DNA from: CAYZMH01 sp964479445
GTDB lineage: Bacteria > Bacteroidota > Bacteroidia > Bacteroidales > GCA-2748055
Length of the DNA stretch: 52,464 nt
NCBI GenBank assembly: GCA_964479445.1
Contig: CAYZMH010000009.1
Coordinates: forward strand, 1 to 52,464
Reading direction: 5' to 3'
Made by a program: the position numbers and the translations under genes. The notes beneath the pieces are model-generated. The model saw only the letters and a program-made list of their open reading frames with translations. It was not told where the DNA came from and did not search any database. Below are positions 50,224 through 52,464 of this stretch, piece by piece. Position 1 is the first letter of the stretch. The number at the start of each line of letters is the position of its first letter.

Positions 50224-51660
50224 TTATTCGGGGCGGGTAATTCCCAGCTTCTTCAACCGGGAATCCAGGGTGGTAGGTTTCATATTCAGGATATCTGCAG
50301 CCCCCTTTTCACCGCTGATACGCCAGTTGGTGTGTTCAAGAACTCTCAGGATGTACCTTTTTTCCACTTCATCCAGCGGCAGGAGTTCGTCTGATGACTC
50401 CCCGTTCTCCACCTGGCTTAGAAAGTGATAACCCAGTTCCAGGCGGGTGCCCTGACTGATGATCACGGCTCTTTCAATGGTGTTTTCCAGCTCCCGTATG
50501 TTCCCGGGCCAGTGGTAGCGGGTGAGTGATTTCATAACCTTTTTGGAAACGGTTTCTACGTTTTTCCCATTGAGCCGGTTGAATTTCTTCATAAAATGAT
50601 TAACCAGCAGGGGAATGTCGTCGGGTCGCTCCCGCAGGGGCGGGATATGGATCGGGAAAACATGCAGGCGGTAGTAGAGATCGCTCCTGAAATTGCCTTT
50701 TTCCATCTCCTCTTCCAGGTTCCGGTTCGTTGCAGCCACAATGCGCACATCCACGCTCACAGAGTTTGTACCCCCGACAGGTTCGAACTCTCCGTCCTGC
50801 AACACCCGCAGCAACTTGGGCTGCAGGGCCATGGGCAACTCCCCGATCTCATCCAGGAAGATCGTTCCCCGGTCAGCCAGCTCAAATCGTCCTTTTTTAC
50901 TGGAAACTGCCCCGGTGAAAGCCCCTTTGACATGTCCGAACAACTCGCTCTCTATAAGCGTTTCCGGTATTGCAGCACAGTTGATCTTAATAAACGGATG
51001 GTCGTTTCGTTTACTCAGGCTGTGTATGGAGCGGGCAACCAGTTCCTTCCCCGTTCCGGTCTCCCCCAATACCAATACAGTTGCCTGGGTGGACGACACC
51101 TGTTCCACCTCTTTGAGTACCTTTTTAAAATTCTTATTCCTGGATATGATGTTCTCAAAATCCACGTTTAGCCTGATCTCTTCCTGCAGGTAGAGGTTCT
51201 CATCTTCCAGGCGCTCCTTCAGCTCTGTCAGTTCCCGGTTCTTATGTTTCAGGTCCTCCACCAAATCCTTATTCTTTATTCGGAGATTGTAAGTCTCAAT
51301 GGCATTCTGGATGGTCAGATCCACCTCATACTCCTTCCAGGGTTTCGACAGGAACCGGTATACATTGCCCTGGTTAATGGCATTGATGGTCACTTCAAGA
51401 TCCGGATAGGCGGTCAGGATAATAAAATAACAATCGGGCGCAACATCGACCGCCTTGCTAATAAAATCAAGTCCCGATATTTCGGGCATAAAATAATCCA
51501 CCACCGCGACCTTCACCTCTTCAGATTGCAGGGTATCCATCGCCTCCTCGGGCTTCATCGTGGTGAAAACCTCGTATTTATCTTTGAAGACTTCACTGAA
51601 TAACATCAGGTTAGTCTGATCGTCATCGATATACAGAATAGTATCCTTCTCGTTTTCCAC
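50224..51660 (-). CDS. NtrC-family sigma54 activator with receiver domain
   Basis: A 478-residue bEBP. Receiver: LYIDDDQTN and VVDYFMPEISG (phospho-Asp near 55), LTAYP, SKPW. AAA+ core (~165-400): Walker A GETGTGKE, GAFTGA loop in GHVKGAFTGAVSSKK (sigma54 contact) and Walker B TIFLDEIGE, with R-finger FRSDLYYRL. The Fis-type HTH is at the end (ISGEKGAADILNMKPTTLDSRLKKLG). It requires sigma54 and phosphorylation to open promoters. Encoded directly upstream of the thioredoxin-like/PP2C/kinase operon; both inverted repeats nearby are plausible targets, and the kinase at 47164 is a plausible partner. Confidence 0.93.
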   Translation of the reverse strand: MENEKDTILYIDDDQTNLMLFSEVFKDKYEVFTTMKPEEAMDTLQSEEVKVAVVDYFMPEISGLDFISKAVDVAPDCYFIILTAYPDLEVTINAINQGNVYRFLSKPWKEYEVDLTIQNAIETYNLRIKNKDLVEDLKHKNRELTELKERLEDENLYLQEEIRLNVDFENIISRNKNFKKVLKEVEQVSSTQATVLVLGETGTGKELVARSIHSLSKRNDHPFIKINCAAIPETLIESELFGHVKGAFTGAVSSKKGRFELADRGTIFLDEIGELPMALQPKLLRVLQDGEFEPVGGTNSVSVDVRIVAATNRNLEEEMEKGNFRSDLYYRLHVFPIHIPPLRERPDDIPLLVNHFMKKFNRLNGKNVETVSKKVMKSLTRYHWPGNIRELENTIERAVIISQGTRLELGYHFLSQVENGESSDELLPLDEVEKRYILRVLEHTNWRISGEKGAADILNMKPTTLDSRLKKLGITRPE

Positions 51661-51824
51661 GGCAGCTACAGTTTAGTAAATTGATACGGATTCAGCCACA
51701 AACCGTCACGGAGGCGACCGAGCCCGGGACCCTCAAGTTAAACAATCCAATGGACATTGAAAAACCTTCTGCCATATTACAGGTATTCTGCTGTCATAAA
51801 ACAACACCATTAAAAAGCTGCCGA

Positions 51825-52464
51825 TCATTCATTATGGCTGAGACTGAATGCTGTCCCGTTCCACCGGTATCTTAATACGATTTCGTCATTAGAATTAGAG
51901 TCTGTAGCCGGAACAACCACCTGAAGCAGTTCCGGGCCTTCCGGTTTCAGCCAGACCTCCTCCTCTTGAAAATCGCGGGATGTAATACGACGTACCTCTT
52001 CGAAAGGATTCTCTTCAAACAGATCCAGCCATGATTCCCGGTCCAGGTCAAAACGCTCGCCTGTGAATAGTTCAACGTATGCGAAGCTGTAATGATAGCT
52101 GGTATCATAGACGATCTCCGGCTCGAAAGCCACCGGCTCCTGCATCTCGATGATCTCCAGTATATAATGGTAATCATCCTTCCGGTTGGAGTAGAGCTGG
52201 TATTGATAGGATCCCCTGGTTCCGTCACCCGAGATCAGTTCGCGGGTCATATGTCCGGTTGAATCCACATACACCTTCACCCACTGACCCCAGTCATTGG
52301 TAATCCACAGGCTATCGTTGTCCGGAAACACCCCGTCAAAATATTGCCTGAATAGGTCGCGGGAATAATAAGAATCGGACATTTCAAACTCCGGGTAATA
52401 CCACTGGTTAAACCCGATCTCCGCCAGGCAGGCATCTTCCCAGCGCGTTCCCTCTATCACATCC
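51825..52464 (-). CDS. Protein of unknown function, 5' part beyond the window
   Basis: A partial protein: 213 codons are visible and the frame is open at the right edge, so its start is outside. Visible features: WYYPEFEMSDSYYSRDLF, VKVYVDSTGHMTRELISGDG, SYQYQLYSNRKDDYHYI, and a Phe/Glu/Asp-rich stretch (WLDLFEENPFEEVRRIT). The pattern of alternating Tyr/Phe/Asp residues suggests a beta-rich secreted or surface protein. No domain recognised. It is 164 bp upstream of the activator gene on the same strand. Confidence 0.5.
   Translation of the reverse strand, partial: DVIEGTRWEDACLAEIGFNQWYYPEFEMSDSYYSRDLFRQYFDGVFPDNDSLWITNDWGQWVKVYVDSTGHMTRELISGDGTRGSYQYQLYSNRKDDYHYILEIIEMQEPVAFEPEIVYDTSYHYSFAYVELFTGERFDLDRESWLDLFEENPFEEVRRITSRDFQEEEVWLKPEGPELLQVVVPATDSNSNDEIVLRYRWNGTAFSLSHNE

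Noticed and set aside
51661..51824. A third sigma54-like promoter upstream of the activator gene
   Set aside because: TGGCAGAAGG is present on the minus strand, but no TTGAT or TTGC follows at the right spacing, and there is no inverted repeat like the other two.
1..52464. tRNA, rRNA, insertion sequence or prophage genes
   Set aside because: None of the intergenic regions I read contains a tRNA-like cloverleaf, and no transposase, integrase or phage structural gene is visible.

Overview
The window looks like a chromosomal segment of an environmental member of the Bacteroidota, probably Bacteroidales/Marinilabiliales-like. The evidence is: C-terminal T9SS (type IX secretion) sorting domains on three proteins, several TAnnTTTG -7 promoter elements, an S16 protein with a long acidic/basic tail, a DnaE carrying its own exonuclease domain, a MutL without the canonical endonuclease motif, and propeller/Y_Y_Y sensor architecture. 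A run of exactly 100 N inside rpsP marks a scaffold join in a draft or metagenome assembly. I saw no rRNA, tRNA, CRISPR array, phage or transposase.

Layout. 1-2.5 kb: AT-rich secreted proteins. 2.8-7.3 kb: a DMSO-reductase-type molybdoenzyme operon (A, B, C subunits; A has an apparent one-base frameshift) followed by a Rieske lipoprotein. 7.3-16 kb: an outer-membrane-like protein, a small YgaP-like membrane protein, a degenerate ~60 bp repeat block, gmhA, then mutL, two rhomboid proteins and a membrane-anchored EEP-family protein, and a DUF434 gene. 16-19.3 kb: a SPOR lipoprotein and two tandem phosphofructokinases with pyrophosphate-type residues. 19.4-22.6 kb: a zinc operon (Fur-family regulator, yidD, znuA, znuC, znuB). 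22.7-28 kb: dapD, a glycosyltransferase, a Sua5/TsaC gene, a thioesterase, rpsP-rimM, and a tiny protein that is little more than a T9SS sorting domain. 28-33.5 kb: dnaQ-dnaE fusion, thioredoxin, a LOG-like protein. 33.4-39 kb: a minus-strand pair, a periplasmic TPR-caspase followed by a propeller sensor with a cytoplasmic PP2C phosphatase. 39-45.5 kb: ribD, prmC, recX, ThuA-like, prfB with programmed frameshift, asparagine synthase. 45.7-52.5 kb: a minus-strand signalling region.

The most interesting part is the signalling region. A sigma54-type activator (50224-51660) lies directly upstream of an operon encoding a thioredoxin-fold protein lacking the first active-site Cys, a receiver-PP2C phosphatase and a hybrid histidine kinase with a degenerate ATP-lid glycine box. 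A second downstream unit encodes two secreted proteins. The upstream regions of both units carry the same layout: an inverted repeat TTACGAnAT-N17-ATnTCGTAA, a gap of 63 or 64 bp, and TTTGGCAT-N5-TTGAT, which has sigma54 -24/-12 spacing. I infer that the activator drives both units, so that the regulatory cassette and the secreted pair form one circuit. Together with the caspase/propeller-PP2C pair this is the best candidate here for an undescribed system. All functional calls come from reading motifs by eye; no database search was possible.
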